Of a stretch of DNA of 64,000 nt, positions 43,226 through 55,011 are shown piece by piece (the stretch's first letter is position 1; the number at the start of each line of letters is the position of its first letter). The stretch is from Rhodeus uyekii (Eukaryota; Chordata; Actinopteri; Cypriniformes; Acheilognathidae): the NCBI GenBank assembly GCA_037043235.1, contig JAWRVZ010000096.1, positions 1,322,001-1,386,000 on the forward strand, written 5' to 3'. The notes under the pieces were generated by a model. It was given only the letters and a program-made list of their open reading frames with translations, did no database searches and had not been told where the DNA came from. The position numbers were made by a program, and so were the translations under genes.

Positions 43226-44478
43226 GGAGGATCAACCCCCGCAAAGCAGCAGGACCAGACAACATTCCTGGGCGGGCCCTCAGAGCATGTGCCAACGAGC
43301 TGGTTGATGTTTTCACTTCCATCTTCAACCTCTCCCTCCAGTGGCCAGTGGCACTCACTCCAATCATAATGAAGTGTTTCGAGAGAGTGGTGATGGCCCA
43401 CATTCAGAGCAGCATACCGGATACCATTGACCCCCTGCAGTATGCCTACCGGCCCAACAGGTCCACCTCGGATGCCATCGCTGCTGCAGTCCAGTATTCC
43501 CTCTCTCACCTGGAGAACAAGGACTCATACCTGCGGATACTCTTCATAGATTACAGCTCTGCCTTCAACACGGTCATCCCACACAAACTCACCCACAAAC
43601 TGTCCATACTTGGTTTGCACCCCATCCTCTGTGACTGGCTCCTAGATTTCCTGACTGGCAGGCCTCAGTCTGTCAGGATTGGAAATAGGACTTCAGCCAG
43701 CACCATAACGAACATTGGCACTCCACAGGGCTGTGTACTCAGCCCCATCCTCTACACCCTGTACACCTACGACTGTGTCGCCTCCCACAAGGACAATATC
43801 ATCCTGAAGTTCGCGGACGACACCGCAGTGATAGGACGTATCGCTGGCGGTGACGAGGCAGCTTACAGGAGGAAGGTGGCCAGTCTGGTGTCATGGTGTG
43901 AAGACAACAACCTCACCCTCAACACAGACAAGACAAAGGAGATGATAGTGGACATGAGTAAGGAGAGGAGGACGCCTCAGCCACTGTTCATCCGGGAGCT
44001 TGAAGTGGAGAGGGTGTGCAGCTTAAAATATTTGGGTGTCCACATCAATGAGGACCTCACTTGGACACCTCACGTCACGCAGCTGGTCAAGAAGGCTCAA
44101 CAGCGGTTGTATTTTCTGAGGAGGCTGAGGAAGTTTGGCATGTCGCCTAAGATCCTCAGCAACTTCTACCGCTGCACCATTGAGAGTGTCCTGACCAGCT
44201 GCATCACTGTGTGGTACAGCAGCACTTCTGTCATGGACCGCAAACGCCTGCAGAGAGTGGTGAAGAACTCCAGAACTCCACTGCCCTCTCTGCAGAGCAT
44301 CTACCACCGCAGAGTCCACAGAAGAGCTGCCTCCATCATCAAAGACCCCTCCCACCCCCAACATGGTCTGTTCACACTTCTACCCTCAGGACGGAGGTAC
44401 AGAAGTGTGAAATACAGGACTGCTAGACTGAAGAACTCTTTCTTTCCCTCTGCCATAAGACTCCTAAACAGCGGATAG
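43226..44478 (+). pseudogene. LINE reverse transcriptase (long open segment, 5' frameshift)
   Basis: 43348-44478 is open for 376 codons. RT motifs: LQYAYRPNRSTSDAIA, ILFIDYSSAFNTVIP (block A Asp), IGTPQGCVLSPILYTLYT (block B) and ILKFADDTAVIG (F-A-D-D). The C-terminal region includes YRCTIESVLTSCITVWY. Upstream residues (RRINPRKAAGPDNIPGRALR) are in another frame. It ends at the TAG at 44476-44478 and is the best preserved part of the LINE. Confidence 0.88.
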
Positions 44479-44788
44479 GAGTCTACAATCACAACATACA
44501 TGAACAATTGTTTACATTCTGCACTACCACACTTTACACTATCAGAACTGCACTACCTCACTTTACATTATCAGGACTGCACTACCTTACTCTACTACTT
44601 CACTCTTTTGCCCTTTTACATTTTTATATATTTGCTCTTCTTATTATTTATATATTTATCTTATTTTTAGTTTACTACTTGTGTGACATTTACTGTGGAA
44701 GGCAAAGTAAGAATCTCATTGTACAGGGAAACATGCTTTCTGTCTGTATATGTGACAATAAACACTTTGAATCTTGAATCTTGAATCT
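44479..44788 (+). other. LINE 3' UTR with heptamer tail
   Basis: ACT/TTA-rich sequence with imperfect CACTACCTTACT repeats, an AATAAA at about 44758 and the TTGAATC tail. Confidence 0.75.
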
Positions 44789-45300
44789 AGCACATCCTTG
44801 TATGAGCTAGAATCTGCCAATCGTTCAGATAGTTCAGAATGCGCACCCCACTCGCTCTGAGGGGAGAAAGTGCTGCATCCACACATTTTGAAAACGTGCC
44901 AATGCCAGCCCGAACCGGAGCACTGCATACAGGTATGCTGAGCCCTCGAATGCGAATCTCAGGAAACGCCTGTGGCGTGGCACAATCTAAATATGAAAGT
45001 ACGCATCCTTCAGATCTACAGATGCTAACCAGTCCCTGGGGCATACCTGTGCCAGTATCTGCCTCAGCGTTGTCATTTTGAAAGCGCGTTTGTGGAGCGC
45101 TTGGTTGATGGGTCTCAGATCCAGGATCGGACAGAGCCCTCCATCTCTCTTGGGCACCACGAAGTAGCAGCTGTAGAATCCGCTCTCGCTCGGAGGGACG
45201 CGCTCTATCACTCCTTTCACGAGCAGACTGTGAACTACCTGTCTCAGAACAGGTGCACTCTGAGGGAGTGCCAGTGACGGGACCACACCATTGAAACGGG
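44789..45300 (-). pseudogene. RT N-terminal half of third DIRS
   Basis: GFYSCYFVVPKRDGGLCP, ILDLRPINQALHKRAFKM and SVDLKDAYFHI (block A Asp) lie in the longer frame. After a shift near 45000 comes RILNYLNDWQILAHTR, where the catalytic Y-x-D-D has become Y-L-N-D. The LINE cut the gene just after this motif. Confidence 0.88.
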
Positions 45301-45916
45301 GCGGTCTGCTTCTGAACTGAAGAGAATAACCGTGCTGAATTATTACCACTATGGCACCCATGGAATGGCCGATGGCTTGGGCCGAGCGCTTGGTGGCCAT
45401 GAGCGCGAAATCCGTTGCCGCACGCAGGTCCCTGACATCATCCGTCCAGGGACTGCAGCATCTTGGCCTGAAAGACCTGCAGCACAGCCATTGAATGTAG
45501 AGCAGACGCTGCCTTGCCAGCCGGGCCTTCTCCACCTGATGTACAGTGAATTTGCACGGCTTGGACGGCAACACGCCCACCGAGCGAGGAAGAGGAGGGG
45601 CATAGGTGCGCTGCCATGGCGTGCTGCGCGTGTAACCCCGGGCCCTCTGTGTCGGGGCGCTCCAACTTCGACGCCGCCCAATCCCTGTCTGACGCAGCAA
45701 GGGATACCGCTCCCTGGACCTCATCCCCGCGATATTGTGCGCCATGTCCCTCCTGGATCTCAGCACCGGCAGGTCGATGCAGTGCGCACAGGAGGTCTGC
45801 AGCAGAGCATCCTCTGTGTGGACCAAGCCCAGACAGGCAATGCAGTACGCAATATCGTCCTATGGGTCTATGGGACCCGCGCAAATCTTACAAAGGTTCT
45901 TATTAATGGTACTCAT
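45301..45916 (-). pseudogene. gag of third DIRS, short and broken
   Basis: The ATG at 45916 is followed by a Cys cluster (CKICAGPIDP, then an in-frame TAG, then AYCIACLG and a His), matching the N-terminal zinc-like region of the other DIRS gag. The rest (RLARQRLLYIQWLC, ATDFALMATKRSAQAIGHSM) runs into RT in one frame. It is much shorter than the 486-residue gag at 28.2-29.6 kb. Confidence 0.7.
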
Positions 45917-46114
45917 ATTAACGTGTGAAGGAAATATTCTGACGCAATTGCCGTGCTTATGCTATTTCTACTGCCTGACAGCCAGAGCCGCACCGCGCGA
46001 CAATTGGCCATTTGTCAACTGGCGTTATCGTATAAGGTTTCAGAAATTACGAGAAGGGGAGGAGTTCCCAAATGCATTCTTTGCAACGTCTCGTTCCCGC
46101 TCTTGAAAGGGAAC

Positions 46115-46810
46115 CGTAAGTTGTATCAGTTTGAAAAGAAAGAGCAACCCGAGTCAGAACAATCGCTCTGACGCTCTGAGCCGAGTTTGGTGTTTGTAGC
46201 TTGAAAGGCCAAAAGGAGATACTGTTCAAAGTTTTGCTAAGAATAATAATAATACATTTAAATAGTAGATCAGAGAGATCTTTCTCAACTATAAATTAAA
46301 ATAGAGATTTATGAGACAATTAAAAATGAACCCATGGGGAAAGGCTGAGTAAGCGACTACTCACACCTCATGACCAGAAGTCACAAATAATGTTAGTTGA
46401 GGTTTCTTGAACTACATTAGTATAATTTCATGACTATTTAACAATTTCTTTATGACCTTATAGTTACAGGTTTTCTCAATTTTTTTTAAAACAAATTTTC
46501 CACCCAAAGGTCAATACAAAACAATGAATTATTAAATTTGCTAAATAAAAATATAAACTAGCACATACTGATCTTAAAAGTATTGAAATGTTCTGTATTA
46601 TTTTTCACAAACTCAGTTATAGATGGTGATGTTGGTCAGAGACACTGACTGTGGCACACTGATCAATCACAATCCTCCTTCTACTTCTTTATTGAGACAT
46701 ACTGCATTTTATTATACTATTTCAGAAGATCAGGGAACGTTTGATTTTTTGGCTTTTAATTTATGATCCATTTAAAATAGAAACAAGTGAATATCCAAAA
46801 GTTAATGTAC
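46115..46810. other. noncoding, paralogous to 20840-22637
   Basis: Contains the CCTCATGACCAGAAGTCACA and CCAAAGGTCAATACAAAACA blocks found 3' of exon 3, without the mariner-like insertion. It forms the sequence downstream of exon 14. Confidence 0.65.
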
Positions 46811-47233
46811 CTCAGCTGTGAGATGAAGGGCAGACACTGAAGGAAACTCATCATTTCACTCTCTTCCTCTGAATATCCTCTCAGATCTACTGTTTTCTTC
46901 TCTGTCTGTAGTTTCAGCACTTCCAGGAGGATGGAGGTCTTTCTCTGTGAGAGATCTATGATCCAGACATCAGGTGACTGGAAAACTGACTGTAATGCTG
47001 GAAGGAAAGTCCTGCCTGTTTGAGTCTCATAGTTCTTCACATGTGAGCAAAGATCCAGCAGGAAATCACTATGTTTAATACTGTCAGTCCATTCATAAAG
47101 AAAAGATCTGTAAGTACAGACTGATGTTAACAGTTTCAGCATCTTCTCTCCTGTCTGTGTCTCAGTGTCTGCTGCTTTAATGAAAAGTTTCAGAAGAAAC
47201 TGCACTGAAAGACCGATATTCAGATAATCAAAC
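46811..47233 (-). CDS. repeat-array exon 14 (type A, 141 codons)
   Basis: 423 nt, open. Starts F-D-Y-L-N-I-G. Variable block FLYEWTDSIKHSDF. Last type A exon of the right-hand cluster in transcription order. Confidence 0.8.
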
Positions 47234-47528
47234 CTGTTTCCCAAAGAAAAATTTTTATAAATAGACATTTCACAGAACTCTTATAATGATAAACACTCAA
47301 AAACAATGTATTTGTGTTTAAATGCCACTTAAAGTCTTCTTTGTTATAAACACTGATGAAGTGATTTAAAGGAAAGAATAAAGATGATTTAAATCACTAG
47401 TAATGTAAAACATACAGACATATGCATGTAAATAAATAAATGACAAAGTATGATACATACAAATTCAAAATATAATAAAGCAATTTTAATTGCTAAGGTT
47501 GAAAGTGAATATCCAAAAGATCATGTAC

Positions 47529-47951
47529 CTCAGCTGTGAGATGAAGGGCAGACACTGAAGGAAACTCATAATTTCACTCTCTTCCTCTGAACATCCTCTC
47601 AGATCTATCGTTTTCTTCTCTGTCTGGAGTTTCAGCACTTCCAGGAGGATGGAGGTCTTTCTCTGTGAAAGATCTATGATCCAGACATCAGGTAAATGGA
47701 AAACTGACTGTAATGCTGGAAGGAAACTCCTGCCTGTTTGAGTCTCATAGTTCTTCACATGTGAGTAAAGATCCAGCAGGAAATCACTCTGTTTATTTCT
47801 GTCAGTCCTTTCATAAGGAAAAGATCTGTAGGTACAGACTGATGTTAACAGTTTCAGCATCTGTTCTCCTGTCTGTGTCTCAGTGTCGGCTGCTTTAATG
47901 AAGAGTTTCAGAAGAAACTGCACTGAAAGACTGATATTTGGATAATCAAAC
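47529..47951 (-). CDS. repeat-array exon 15 (type A, 141 codons)
   Basis: 423 nt, open. Variable block FPYERTDRNKQSDF; SVFHLPDVW with His-Leu for Gln-Ser; KKTIDLRGC in the LRR-like part. Spacing to exon 14 is 718 bp. Confidence 0.8.
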
Positions 47952-48244
47952 CTGTTTCCAAAAGAAAAATGTATATGAATAGACATTTCACAGAACTCTT
48001 ATAATGATAAACACTCAAAAACACTGTATTTGTGTTTAAATGCCAGTTAAAGTCTTCTTTGTTATAAACACTGATGAATTGATTTAAAAGAAAGAATAAA
48101 GACGATTTAAAGCACTACTAATGTAAAACACACACACATAGATATATATAAGTAAATGACAGAATATGATAAATACAAATTCAAAATACAGTAAAGCAAT
48201 TTTAATTGATATGGTTGAAAGTGAATTTCCAAAAGTTAATGTAC

Positions 48245-48691
48245 CTCAGCTGTGAGATGAAGGGCAGACACTGAAGGAAACTCATCATTTCACTCTCTTC
48301 CTCTGAATATCCACTCAGCTTTATTGGTTTCTTCTCTGTCTGGAGTTTAAGCACTTCCAGGAGGATGGAGGTCTTTCTCTGTGAAAGATCTATGATCCAG
48401 ACATCAGGTGACTGGAAAACTGACTGTAATGCTGAAAGGAAACTCCTGCCTGTTTGAGTCTCATAGTTCGTCACATGTGAGAAAAGATCCAGCAGGAAAT
48501 CACTCCGTTTAAAATCATCAAAATCATCCCACTCTTCATCAAAAGGGAAGGTTTTGTAACTGCACACTGATGACAGCAGAACAAAGAATCTTGTTCCCGT
48601 AACAGTGTCATTTTCTACTGCAGTAACAATGAGATTCAGCAGAAATTTTACTGCAAACATTTTCATTTCTTCATCATCACTGAACCAAAAC
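48245..48691 (-). CDS. repeat-array exon 16 (type B, 149 codons)
   Basis: 447 nt, open, donor GTACAT. Variable block FPFDEEWDDFDDFKRSDF. SHVTNYE and FLSALQ variants. KKPIKLSGYSEEESEMMS is shared with exon 8. A DIRS derivative begins only 85 bp upstream of its acceptor. Confidence 0.8.
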
Positions 48692-49151
48692 CTGAAAAAT
48701 ACAGAGATCCAATTAACATCCAATTAATTTATGACAAAATACATCCGTTTAAATCAGCTATACAGAAAACAAAACGTCTTGGTTACGTATATAACCTTGG
48801 CTCGAGCTGTGTCAAAGCGCTAAGGGAAATGCCTTGACGTCAGTCACGTGAAGAACTGTGCAACCAATGAGAGAAAATGTGTGTGAGTGCGCGTCGCCGG
48901 TCAGTGACATCATGAACAGAGCATAAAAGGTGTGCCTGAACCCGGAAGCGACAGCTTGAAAGAGTGTCTGAAGCGGGCACGAAGGCACAAGGAGCTGAGG
49001 CCGAGACGCAGCGTCTCGCTCCCCTTCAGGGAACCAAGGTTACAAACATAACCGAGACGTTCCCTTTCATGGGAACTCGAGCTCCGTCAAAGCGCTAGGG
49101 GAACGCTATACCAACGCCACCTCAGTGACCAGCCGAAGGGTGTGTCCAAGC

Positions 49152-50110
49152 TCACTGAGAGAGCACCCTCGTCCCCGGAGCAGAGTCTAGGTCCAGTTGG
49201 TAGAACCTCATAAATGTGTGCGGTGAGGACCAGCCAGCCGCAGCACAGACATCAGCCAAGGAAACCCCCGTAAGGAAGGCCTTGGATGAAGCCATGCTCG
49301 GAGTGGAGTGGGCCCGGACTCTCAATGGAGAGGGATAACCTCGACTATCCATCGGCTCAGAGTTTGCTTAGACGTTGGCATCCGCTTAGGGGCCCCAAAG
49401 CAAATGAACAGTTGTTCCGACTTATGCCAGGTGGCAGTCCTGAAGACGTAAGCGTCCAGTGCACGCACTGGACAGACCTTGTTCTTGTATTCCTTTTCAT
49501 GACCGTCAAAGGGGGGAGGGCAGAAGGCCTGCAGCGTGATAGACCGAGCCACATTAGTGGGAACCTTGGGAACACAGCCTGGCCTCGGGTGGAGAAAGGC
49601 TTTCGCCATCCCGGGCGCAAACTCAAGGCAAGTGGGAGCCACAGACAGACCCTGTAGGTCCCCTACCCTCTTAAGCAAGGTGATAGCCAGCAAAAGGAGG
49701 GTCTTGAGAGAGAGGATTTTAATGGGAACCTCCTCAAAGGGTTCAAAGCGAGCCTGAGACAGGCCTTGGAGCACCAAAGACAAGTCCCAGGCCGGAACCC
49801 TGGTCTGTGCCGCAGGTCTCAGCCTTAATCTACACAGAGGAAACGAGTGACGAGGGGGTTCCTGCCCAAGGAAACCCCACCCAGAGGTATGTGGTAAGCG
49901 ACTATGGCAGCCACATAAACCTTCAGGGTGGAAGGGGACAGCCCTGCAGCAAATCTCCCTTGCAGGAACTCCAGCACATTGCCAACCTGACAGGTAACTG
50001 GGTTCAGATGCCTCTCGCTACACCAGGAAGTGAAGAGTTTCCACTTCAAGGAGTGGAGAATGGTCATTACAACCTCAGTTGAGAGACCCGAGTCTAGGAG
50101 CTGGGCCCCC
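49152..50110 (-). pseudogene. tyrosine recombinase of DIRS d1
   Basis: N-terminal part LSPSTLKVYVAAIVAYH; catalytic part LLKRVGDLQGLS, RVRAHSTPSMASS and FMRFYQLDLDSAPGTRVLSQ. In the H-S-T-R box the Arg is replaced by Pro. A short deletion shifts the frame near 49335, and another shift lies near 49830. Inactive. Confidence 0.88.
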
Positions 50111-51110
50111 TCAGGGGCCAGGCCCAAAGTCTGTTTCGACAGGATGTCTGCTCCCCGGAACCAGGAATTCTTCCACATACCCAGGGCGCGTAGGCACCAC
50201 CTCGTGACCCTGATTGTGTGGAAAAAGTTGCCCCTCGGGAACAACCCGCTGGTTTTGAGCCACCACTGCAGGGGCCTCATGTACAGCAGGCCGAGCGGGA
50301 AGACACTGGAAGCCGCTGCCATGAGCCCCAAGACTCTCTGGAAGTGTTTGGCAGTGAGTGATTGGCCTATTTAGATACTCTTGACGGCTTAAATGGCCAC
50401 TGAGTCCCGAAGGACACCCAAGAAAGTGGTTTTCCGAAACAGAGAAAGCACACACTTCCTGGTGTTCAGCCTTAACCCCAGCTCCTTGATGTGAGCCTAG
50501 TAGCAGCGACTAGGTTTTCCAGTCGTGAACATATTTGAGGACACAAATGCCTCGAGAGCTAGCGGAGCAAGAGCTGCATCCACTACCTTCGTGAAGGTGC
50601 GGAGCAACAGAACTAGGCCGAAGGGAAGCACGCGGTACAGGTACGCCTCCTCCAAAAGGCGAACCGTAGGTACTTCCTATGTTGTGGAAGGATGGAGATG
50701 TGGAAATATGCGTCCTTGAGATCGATCGTGACGAACCAGTCCTCGGACCTGATTTGAGTCACGATCTGTTAGAGCGTCAGCATTTAGCACTTGAGACGCA
50801 TACCTGTCTCAAGCCCCACTGAGAGATCCATTTGCGAACCCCATGAACATAAACGCCGCTGAGCCTCAGCTGCAGCGGGTCCGAAGCCTTGGGGAACGCG
50901 AGCCTGAGCAGCATCATCAAAAACCATCAGGCAGGAGAAAAACGTACGCAACAAGAACCTCTCGCAGTTCTCGCAGCCATCGCCCTCGAGCGCTGACCGA
51001 GCGTGCTCCACTCCCAAACAGGCCACGCACAGATTGTGTGTATCCCTGTCCGTGATAAAACATGGGCAGGGAAAAGCACACGTTTTGAAGACCTGTTCCG
51101 CCATTTTCAC
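50111..51110 (-). pseudogene. RT and gag remnants of DIRS d1
   Basis: RT remnants include LGLMAAASSVFPLGLLYMRP (50250-50331) and block A/B traces at 50560-50770. Stop codons (for example in CTATTTAGATA near 50370) break the frame. Gag 5' end: ATG at 51110, residues KMAEQVFKTCAFPCPCF and LCVACLGVEHARSALEG, joined after ~75 residues to RT-proximal sequence by deletion. Confidence 0.8.
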
Positions 51111-51603
51111 ACTACTAGAAATCCCTGATTTTTTAAACTAGCTTGGTGAGAAATAATCGAGCAAACACACACACACTCTCGACACACAGCACGCTGAAGA
51201 CACTCAAAGCTGTCGCTTCCAGGTTCCGGCGCACCTTTTATGCCCTGTTAATGACGTCACTGACCCGCGACGCGCATTCACACGCATTTTCTCTCATTGG
51301 TTGCACAGTTCTTCACATGACTGACGTCAAGGCATTTCCCCTAGCGCTTTGACGCAGCTCGAGTTCCCATGAAAGGGAACTAATTGTTCTCATGTATGAA
51401 TAATTAAGTTAATTTACACATTCATGAAGAGTAAAGTCTGTCCTCAAAAGCATATAAATATTGTGTAATAATTTTATAACAAACTCAGGTATAGACACAA
51501 ATATTAGAATGAAAAAACAAACTTATCACGTTCTGGAATGACGATTTTTTTAGCCCATGTGTTCTGCTTGAACTTTCTGTGTCCCTTTCTCAAAGATAGC
51601 ACA

Positions 51604-52040
51604 AAACAGATGGTGATGTTGGTGACTGACACCGACTGTGATATGCTGACTAATGAGGTGCAGGCCATGGTCATTTCCAGGCTTGATTATTGTAATGCTC
51701 TTCTGGCCAGGCTTACTTCTAGTGCAATCAAACCCCTACAACTGACCCAGAAAGCCGCAGCTCGCCTGGTTTTCAATTAACCCAAAAAGACCCATGTCAC
51801 TCCACTCTTCATCTCTCTGCACTGGCTCCCACTTGCAGCTCACATCAAATTCAAAACACTGACACTTGCTCACAGAGCTAATACAGGCTCAGCACCTCTT
51901 ACTTCCAGTCGCTAATACAAATCTATACACCGACTAGAAACCTTCAATTGATCAATGAGTGACGACTTGTGGGACCATCAGAGAGAGGCTCAAAATCACT
52001 TTCAAGAATATTTTCGTTTACTGTTCCTTGCTGATAGAAC
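51604..52040 (+). pseudogene. LINE C-terminal fragment (tandem unit 1)
   Basis: Encodes MVISRLDYCNALLARLTSSA and LQLTQKAAARLVFN, then a stop and HVTPLFISLHWLPLAAH, typical of the region after RT in L2/CR1/Rex-type LINEs. It is a 5'-truncated relic. Confidence 0.8.
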
Positions 52041-52951
52041 AATCTCCCTGTCTAGATGACACACACACAAACACACACATAAAACATCCTTAATTGTCTT
52101 GTGAAGGAATAAATGTATATATACCTAGCTTAGCATGAATTAGAAATTACTGATTACCTTAAGGGTTTAATGAATGAATGATTGAATGAATGAACAGCTG
52201 TAGAAAAAAACAACTGCAGACAGTATGGGGTGGAATGTGTGGGGGTCTTGGTGATTGAATAGACTGGGGCAATTGAGTTAACCACAAAGAATGTATCGGG
52301 GGATTTAACATAACATATGGGCATTTGGTTTGTCTTGAGCGCCTTAAGGTGCCTTGCTGTATGTTAATTTATGTGTGCAGGAAAAACAGGAATCAGGATT
52401 GGTGGAGATATCTATTGGAGCAACACCTATCAGCGACCATCTTTCAAGAAAGGACAACCCACTTGTGTGTTAAAATGTATAAATATATGGGTCAGGGAAA
52501 GGCGAGGTTTTCGCAGAGCACCTGGACACGAGACACCCATAGTATTGTGTAATCAGGGAAAGCTGTGGACCCAGAGCTCTGTATGCTTTTTTCATGTGAT
52601 TTACTTGATGATTAAATAGTCAAAGGAAAAGCCGTCTCTGCTCTCATTAAAAGAACACGCGGACTTGAGGAATTGATGAAAAGTCCAACACTTGCTTTCG
52701 CTTTCCCTTTTTCCCTTGGTCTCCAGGCTTATACTACTTTAAGCAATGTTCAAAACTTTGTATTGTGAGCACTCTTGTGTACTTTTGCCTCTTCTGGATA
52801 AATTGCTTTCTGTATTCCTCAAGTTATAAGTTGCTTTGTGTAAAAGCCTCTGCTAAATGAATAAATGTACATGTAAATGTAATGACAATCCTCCTGTTTT
52901 ATTATTGAGTTACACTGTATCAACAGTACAAGAGGCTATTTAGTATCTTAC
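52041..52951. other. spacer of unit 1: GAAT microsatellite, LTR-like block, SINE/L2-like tail
   Basis: A GAAT-rich run lies at 52168-52193. The block from about 52198 to 52690 contains a TATA-like TATAAATATATGGG and an ATTAAA, begins TGTAGAA and ends CCAACA, so it might be a solo LTR; no target duplication is seen. At 52800-52885 there is a tail-like sequence (CTCTGCTAAATGAATAAATG) common to fish SINE/L2 3' ends. The small open frames here recur in each unit but lack features. Confidence 0.45.
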
Positions 52952-53398
52952 CTCAGTTGTGGGATGAAGGGAAGACAGTAAAGAAAATTAATCACTTCAC
53001 TTGCTTCCCCTGAATGTCCTTTCAGATCTACTGGTTTCTTCACTGTCTGAAGTTTCAGCACTTCCAGGAGGATGGAGGTCTTTCTCTGTGAGACATCTAT
53101 GGACCAGACATCAGGTGACTGGAAAACTAACTGTAATGCTGGAAGGAAGCTCCTGCCTGTTTGAGTCTCATAGTTCTTCACATGTGAGTAAAGATCCAGC
53201 AGGAAATCACTCCGTTTAAAATTACCAAAATCATCCCACTCTTCATCAAAAGGGAAGGTTTTGTAACTGCACACTGATGACAGCAGAACAGAGAATCTTG
53301 TTCCTGTAACTGTGTCATTTTCTACTGCAGTAACAATGAGATTCAGCAGAAATTTGACTGCAGACATTTTCATTTCTTCATCATCACTGAACCAAAAC
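52952..53398 (-). CDS. repeat-array exon 17 (type B, 149 codons)
   Basis: 447 nt, open. The donor is the consensus GTAAGA, better than the usual GTACAT. The C-terminal block is the most diverged of all: VWSIDVSQRKTS, KGHSGEASEVINFLYC and FIPQLR. Variable block FPFDEEWDDFGNFKRSDF. Confidence 0.8.
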
Positions 53399-53771
53399 CT
53401 GAAAATACAGAGAATCAAGCATCCAATTAATTTATGACAACATACATCCTTTATAAATTAACTATACAGAAAACAAAACGTCTCGGTTATGTAAGTAACC
53501 TTGGTTCCCTGAAGGGGAACTCGTCAAAGTGCTAAGGGAAATGCCTTGACGTCAGTCACATGAAGAACTGTGCAACCAATGAGAGAAAATGCGTGTCAAT
53601 GCGCATCGTGGGTCAGTGACGTCATGAACAGAGCATAAAAGGTGCGCCGGAATCCTGAAGCGACAGCTTTCAGTGTCTTCAGCGTGCTGTGTGTTGAGAG
53701 TTTGTGTGTGTTTGCTCGATTATTTCTCACCAAGCTAGTTTAAAAAGTCAGGGATTTCTAGTAGTGTGAAA

Positions 53772-53930
53772 ATGGCGGAACAGGTCTTCAAAACGTGTGC
53801 TTTTCCCTGCCCACATTTTATCACGGATAGGGATACACACAATCTGTGCGTGGCCTGTTTGGGAGTGGAGCACGCTCGGTCAGCGCTCGAGGGCGCTGCG
53901 TCTCGCTCCCCTTCAGGGAACCAAGGTTAC
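53772..53930 (+). pseudogene. inverted duplicate of the DIRS gag start
   Basis: MAEQVFKTCAFPCPHFITD and NLCVACLGVEHARSALEG are read on the plus strand, opposite to the element's own genes, and then run out of frame into the complementary region. This copy was created by extension of the left inverted repeat. Confidence 0.85.
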
Positions 53931-54041
53931 ATACCGTAACCGAGAAGTTCCCTTTCATGGGAACTCGAGCTGCGTCAAAGCGCTAGGGGAACACTATACC
54001 AACGCCACCTCAATGACGCCAGCCGAAGGGTGTGTCCAAGC

Positions 54042-54990
54042 TCACTGAGAGAGCACCCTCGTCCCCGGAGCAGAGTCGAGGTCCAGTTGGTAGAACCTCA
54101 TAAATGTGTGCGGTGAGGACCAGCCAGCCGCAGCACAGACATCATCCAAGGAAAACCCTGCAAGGAAGGCCTTGGAAGCAGCCACGATCCGAGTGGAGTG
54201 GGCCCGGACTCTCAAAGGAGAGGGATGTCCGGCCGACTCGTAAACCAGACAGATAGCCTCAACTATCCATCGGCTCAGAGTTTGCTTAGACGTTGGCACC
54301 CGCTTAGGGGCCCCAAAGCAAATGAACAGTTGGTCCGACTTACGCCAGGTGGCAGTCCTGAAGACGTAAGCGTCCAGTGCGCGCACTGGACAGACCTTGT
54401 TCTTGTACTCCTGTTCATGACCGTCAAAGTGGAGAGGGCAGAAGGCCTGCAGTGTGATAGACCGAGCCACATTAGTGGGAACCTTGGGAACACAGCCTGG
54501 CCTCGGGTGGAGAAAGGCTTTCGCCATCCCGGGCGCAAACTCAAGGCAAGTGGGAGCCACAGACAGACCCTGTAGGTCCCCTACCCTCTTAAGCGAGGTG
54601 ATAGCCAGCAAAAGGAGGGTCTTGAGAGAGAGGATTTTAATGGGAACCTCCTCAAAGGGTTCAAAGCGAGCCTGAGACAGGCCTTGGAGGACCAAAGACA
54701 AGTCCCAGGCCGGAACCCTGGTCTGTGCCGCAGGTCTCAGCCTTAATCTACACAGAGGAAACGAGTGACGAGGGGGTTCCTGCCCAAGGAAACCCCACCC
54801 AGAGGTATGTGGTAAGCGACTATGGCAGCCACATAAACCTTCAGGGTGGAAGGGGACAGCCCTGCAGCAAATCTCCCTTGCAGGAACTCCAGCACGTTGC
54901 CAACCTGACAGGTAACTGGGTTCAGATGCCTCTCGCTTCACCAGGAAGTGAAGAGTTTCCACTTCAAGGAGTGGAGAATGGTCATTACAA
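54042..54990 (-). pseudogene. tyrosine recombinase of DIRS d2
   Basis: The catalytic domain is open from about 54760 to the stop at 54042: ITSLKRVGDLQGLS, CPVRALDAYVFRTATW, RVRAHSTRIVAASK and FMRFYQLDLDSAPGTRVLSQ, with the Arg, His-x-x-Arg and Tyr all present. The N-terminal part (MTILHSLKWKLFTSW, LKVYVAAIVAYH) is in another frame; one shift near 54755 separates them. Of the recombinases in the window, this and its twin in d3 have the best preserved catalytic domains. Confidence 0.88.
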
Positions 54991-55011
54991 CCTCAGTTGA
55001 GAGACCCGAGT

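Larger units (their letters stand above)
41581..44788 (+). mobile_element. apparently full-length non-LTR retrotransposon (LINE) inside the DIRS
   Basis: It begins CAAGATGGCGCC, followed by an ORF region, endonuclease, RT and a 3' UTR ending GTGACAATAAACACTTTG and three copies of the heptamer TTGAATC (44767-44788). DIRS RT coding resumes directly after. The clade is not resolved from memory (candidates are I/Nimb-like or CR1-like). Confidence 0.85.
38817..46114 (-). mobile_element. third DIRS family element, split by a LINE
   Basis: The left end GTCTCCGGTTAC is preceded by AAC (38814-38816), and the right end closes AAAGGGAAC at 46114. Inverted repeats of about 130 bp lie near 38854-38990 and 45975-46103 with several mismatches. 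Only a short stub of the internal complementary region remains near 39066-39082 (GCAACGTCTCGTTCCC). Recombinase, RNase H, RT and gag occur in DIRS order, all degenerate. Without the LINE it is about 4.1 kb. Confidence 0.88.
48776..51380 (-). mobile_element. DIRS deletion derivative, copy d1 (2605 bp)
   Basis: Ends GTCTTGGTTAC (after AAC at 48773-48775) and AAAGGGAAC at 51380. The internal complementary region is at 49010-49100. Most of RNase H and part of RT are deleted: coding jumps from KNSWFRGADILSKQ straight to LGLAPEGAQL of the recombinase. It has the ordinary short left inverted repeat. Confidence 0.9.

Noticed and set aside
12639..48691. Calling the array exons NLR, NACHT or PYD genes
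   Set aside because: No P-loop, Walker B, PYD or B30.2 motif is visible in any copy; only an LRR-like end is seen, so a specific name would be unsupported.
52325..52619. Small open frames repeated in each 5.3-kb unit
   Set aside because: Conservation between units is explained by very recent duplication; they overlap each other in two frames and fall in an LTR-like block.
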